A DNA stretch of 7,913 nucleotides. Origin: a bacterium. GTDB taxonomy: Bacteria; Nitrospinota_A; UBA7883; JACRGQ01. Made by a program: the position numbers and the translations under genes. The stretch lies in assembly GCA_021815535.1 (NCBI GenBank), contig JAKAGL010000103.1, forward strand, positions 1-7,913, read 5' to 3'. Shown here piece after piece: positions 6,369 through 7,913 of this stretch (position 1 is its first letter; each line of letters opens with the position of its first letter). Under the pieces are notes generated by a model. It was not told where the DNA came from. It searched no databases and saw nothing but the letters and a program-made list of their open reading frames with translations.

Positions 6369-7649
6369 ATGAAGAAAATTTTAGCGTTGACCATAGCGGC
6401 CCTTTTTATCGCCACGGTTCCGGCATTTGCCGGCCAGATAATCGGCGATAAGCCGCTGATCGATGTGCTGAAAGAAAAGGGAGTTCTTACCGACGATGAT
6501 GTCAAGGCGATAGAAAAGGATGAAAAAAGCAAGATCGAGATCGGTGGCCGTTTGCATGTGCAGTACCGCAGCGAAGGGCAGGATACCGCGCCTGCCAGCA
6601 GCACCACCCACTCGGCCGACAAGACAGGTTTTCTGGTAAAGCGGATGACTCTTGAATTCAAGGCCCAGCTCACTGATATTGGTTACATGCAGATGGAACC
6701 TGAGTTTGCCGGTTCGACGGGCTGGAACAAGATTAATGACGCCTTTATCGCCATCCAGCCGGCGGGCGGCCTGAATGTCTATGCCGGCCAGAAAAAAGTC
6801 CCCTTCAGTTGGGAAGAGCTGACCTCCTCAAAGAACCTCTCGTTTATCGACTCCGGGTACGCCTCTCAAATCGGCATTGGCCGCCAAGTTGGCGCAGAGG
6901 TTGAATATTTTGTTGGCGATAAGCTTTTGGCTTTCAACGCGGGTATCTATAACGGCATGGTTGATACCGGGGCGTTTGCATATTTGCAGCAGAAAAAACA
7001 ACGGATATACAACAACTCGGATATAAGCGGGAACGACAACAAGGGAGGCAATATGATCGCCGCCCGCGTTGAACTGCACCCCTTCGGCTACCTTTCCAAA
7101 AGCTTTGAGAATTTCTCAGGCGAAACCAAGATGGCGATCGGCCTTTCCTATTACAAAAGCGATGACAAGGGAGTCACTCTCGTGGCCGGTTCCGCCACAT
7201 CCGGCACCATGGCAGGCAAGGGTTCCAACGCGGCGGGACTTGATGTGATCTTTCATACCGGCGGTTTGGAATTGAGCGGTGAATTTGCCAACCGTACGCT
7301 GGAATATTCCTATGCCGCCAATACCACGGCCGCATTGACCGATGACAGTGTTTCCCAAAATGCATTGACCGTCAGTGCAACATATCTGCTGACTGAAAAG
7401 CTGGCACTGGCCGCCCGCTACGATTCCTTCAGTTATGGCGACGATACCAAGTTTGCCAATGGCGGCGTGGTAAAAGCCGCGAAAGATACCGCTATGACCG
7501 TCGGCTTCTCTTACTACATCAAGAGACACAACATGAAGATTCAGGCCAACTACATCAAAAAGGATGAGTCGTACAGCGCCGCCATCCTCGGTTCGAAAGA
7601 AGCCGCCAGGAACGATGTGGTTGTCGTTCAGGCAGGTTACAGCTTCTAA
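6369..7649 (+). CDS. Phosphate-selective-porin (OprP/OprO)-like outer-membrane beta-barrel porin
   Basis: The 426-residue protein starts with a clear Sec signal peptide: Lys2-Lys3, a hydrophobic core to about 17, and AFA cleavage after residue 21. A short charged helical segment follows (about 28-54, with GVLTDDDVKAIEKDEK), a prefix seen on many porins of this kind. The barrel runs from IEIGGRLHVQYR (56-67) to the end. It shows alternating aromatic/hydrophobic strands such as AIGLSYYKSDDKG and MTVGFSYYIKRHN, and the terminal Phe (QAGYSF) recognised by the BAM assembly machinery. Such trimers form passive channels for anions or small solutes. The substrate cannot be read from the sequence, and phosphate specificity should not be assumed. 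GGGAG at 6354-6358, about 10 nt before the ATG, is a plausible ribosome binding site. The gene stands alone between a divergent neighbour and a strong terminator. Confidence 0.88.
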   Translation: MKKILALTIAALFIATVPAFAGQIIGDKPLIDVLKEKGVLTDDDVKAIEKDEKSKIEIGGRLHVQYRSEGQDTAPASSTTHSADKTGFLVKRMTLEFKAQLTDIGYMQMEPEFAGSTGWNKINDAFIAIQPAGGLNVYAGQKKVPFSWEELTSSKNLSFIDSGYASQIGIGRQVGAEVEYFVGDKLLAFNAGIYNGMVDTGAFAYLQQKKQRIYNNSDISGNDNKGGNMIAARVELHPFGYLSKSFENFSGETKMAIGLSYYKSDDKGVTLVAGSATSGTMAGKGSNAAGLDVIFHTGGLELSGEFANRTLEYSYAANTTAALTDDSVSQNALTVSATYLLTEKLALAARYDSFSYGDDTKFANGGVVKAAKDTAMTVGFSYYIKRHNMKIQANYIKKDESYSAAILGSKEAARNDVVVVQAGYSF

Positions 7650-7670
7650 CCAGTCCCCGTCTCCTTTCCG

Positions 7671-7715
7671 GCCCGTGCGGCGAGATTAACCTCCTCGGCC
7701 GCGCGGGCTTTTTTT
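7671..7715 (+). terminator. Strong rho-independent terminator of the porin gene
   Basis: The left arm GCCCGTGCGGCGAG (7671-7684) pairs with the right arm CTCGGCCGCGCGGGC (7694-7708), with one G-T wobble and one bulged C, around a 9-nt loop. Seven T residues follow immediately (7709-7715). It lies 21 nt after the porin stop codon, a classic position and structure. Confidence 0.92.
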
Positions 7716-7761
7716 GTTCAGCGTCATTTCACCCCCTATTTAGCCCCACGGGGTATTATTT

Positions 7762-7790
7762 TTGCCTAAGTTCCTGTGTAATGATAAAAT
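7762..7790 (+). promoter_or_regulatory. Sigma-70-like promoter candidate for a gene beyond the window
   Basis: TTGCCT (7762-7767, 4 of 6 to -35) and TAAAAT (7785-7790, 5 of 6 to -10) are separated by 17 bp. The pair lies downstream of the porin terminator and points out of the window. The remaining bases of the 198-nt gene-free stretch 7716-7913 hold no ORF that I can support. Confidence 0.35.
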
Positions 7791-7903
7791 CCATTCCGGA
7801 TTTGAATCCTGATACATTCGCTCGGCCTCTTGAGAATAACGGATTTCCAGAATGTGTCTTTTCAAATATCCGGGTTTTTGGGGGTTTTTAAACAGGGTAT
7901 CTT

Positions 7904-7910
7904 AAGGGGG
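7904..7910 (+). promoter_or_regulatory. Shine-Dalgarno-like sequence at the window end
   Basis: AAGGGGG at 7904-7910 is followed by only three bases (ATA) before the window stops. At the end of an AT-rich leader, it would suit a start codon lying just outside the window. The start codon itself is not visible. Confidence 0.3.
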
Positions 7911-7913
7911 ATA

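Noticed and set aside
7742..7766. CCCC-AC-GGGG followed by T-rich sequence as a second terminator
   Set aside because: The 4-bp stem with a 2-nt loop cannot form a stable hairpin and the T-rich stretch is interrupted.

Overview
The window is ordinary protein-coding bacterial DNA of moderately high GC content, with AT-richer intergenic gaps. It comes from a diderm (Gram-negative) bacterium. The evidence is a TolC-type outer-membrane channel, an OprP/OprO-like porin with a signal peptide and terminal Phe, a type IV pilus/type II secretion ATPase and a sigma-54 activator. The style of the proteins (degenerate-receiver sigma-54 activator, pilus ATPase with a cyclic-nucleotide domain, phosphate-porin-like barrel) would fit a deltaproteobacterium-like or Nitrospinota/Nitrospirota-like lineage. 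That placement is inference and I cannot fix the taxon. No RNA gene, insertion sequence, phage gene or CRISPR array was seen.

Layout. (1) Positions 2-781 hold the 3' end of a PilB/GspE-type assembly ATPase whose tail carries an extra cyclic-nucleotide-binding domain. (2) Positions 782-939 are a gap with two inverted repeats, a T tract and a weak promoter-like pair. (3) Positions 940-5049 hold three tightly packed forward genes: a TolC-family outer-membrane protein, a sigma-54-dependent activator overlapping it by 4 nt, and an ATP-grasp ligase-like enzyme 1 nt further on. They almost certainly form one operon. (4) Positions 5065-6141 hold a convergent reverse-strand gene for a soluble 358-residue protein I do not recognise. 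(5) Positions 6142-6368 are a divergent control region with a perfect 8-bp-arm palindrome and a possible sigma-54-like promoter. (6) Positions 6369-7649 hold a phosphate-porin-family protein followed by a strong intrinsic terminator. (7) Positions 7716-7913 have no gene but carry a promoter-like pair and, at the very end, a Shine-Dalgarno-like sequence. They look like the leader of a gene beginning just outside the window.

How the parts may work together. The most suggestive unit is TolC + sigma-54 activator + ATP-grasp enzyme: an export channel, its probable regulator and a peptide/amide-bond-forming type of enzyme. This could be a small pathway that makes and exports a small molecule, but no inner-membrane pump, adaptor or other biosynthetic enzyme is visible here. 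The pilus ATPase with a built-in nucleotide sensor is the second item of interest, since it would let a cyclic nucleotide act directly on the pilus or secretion motor.
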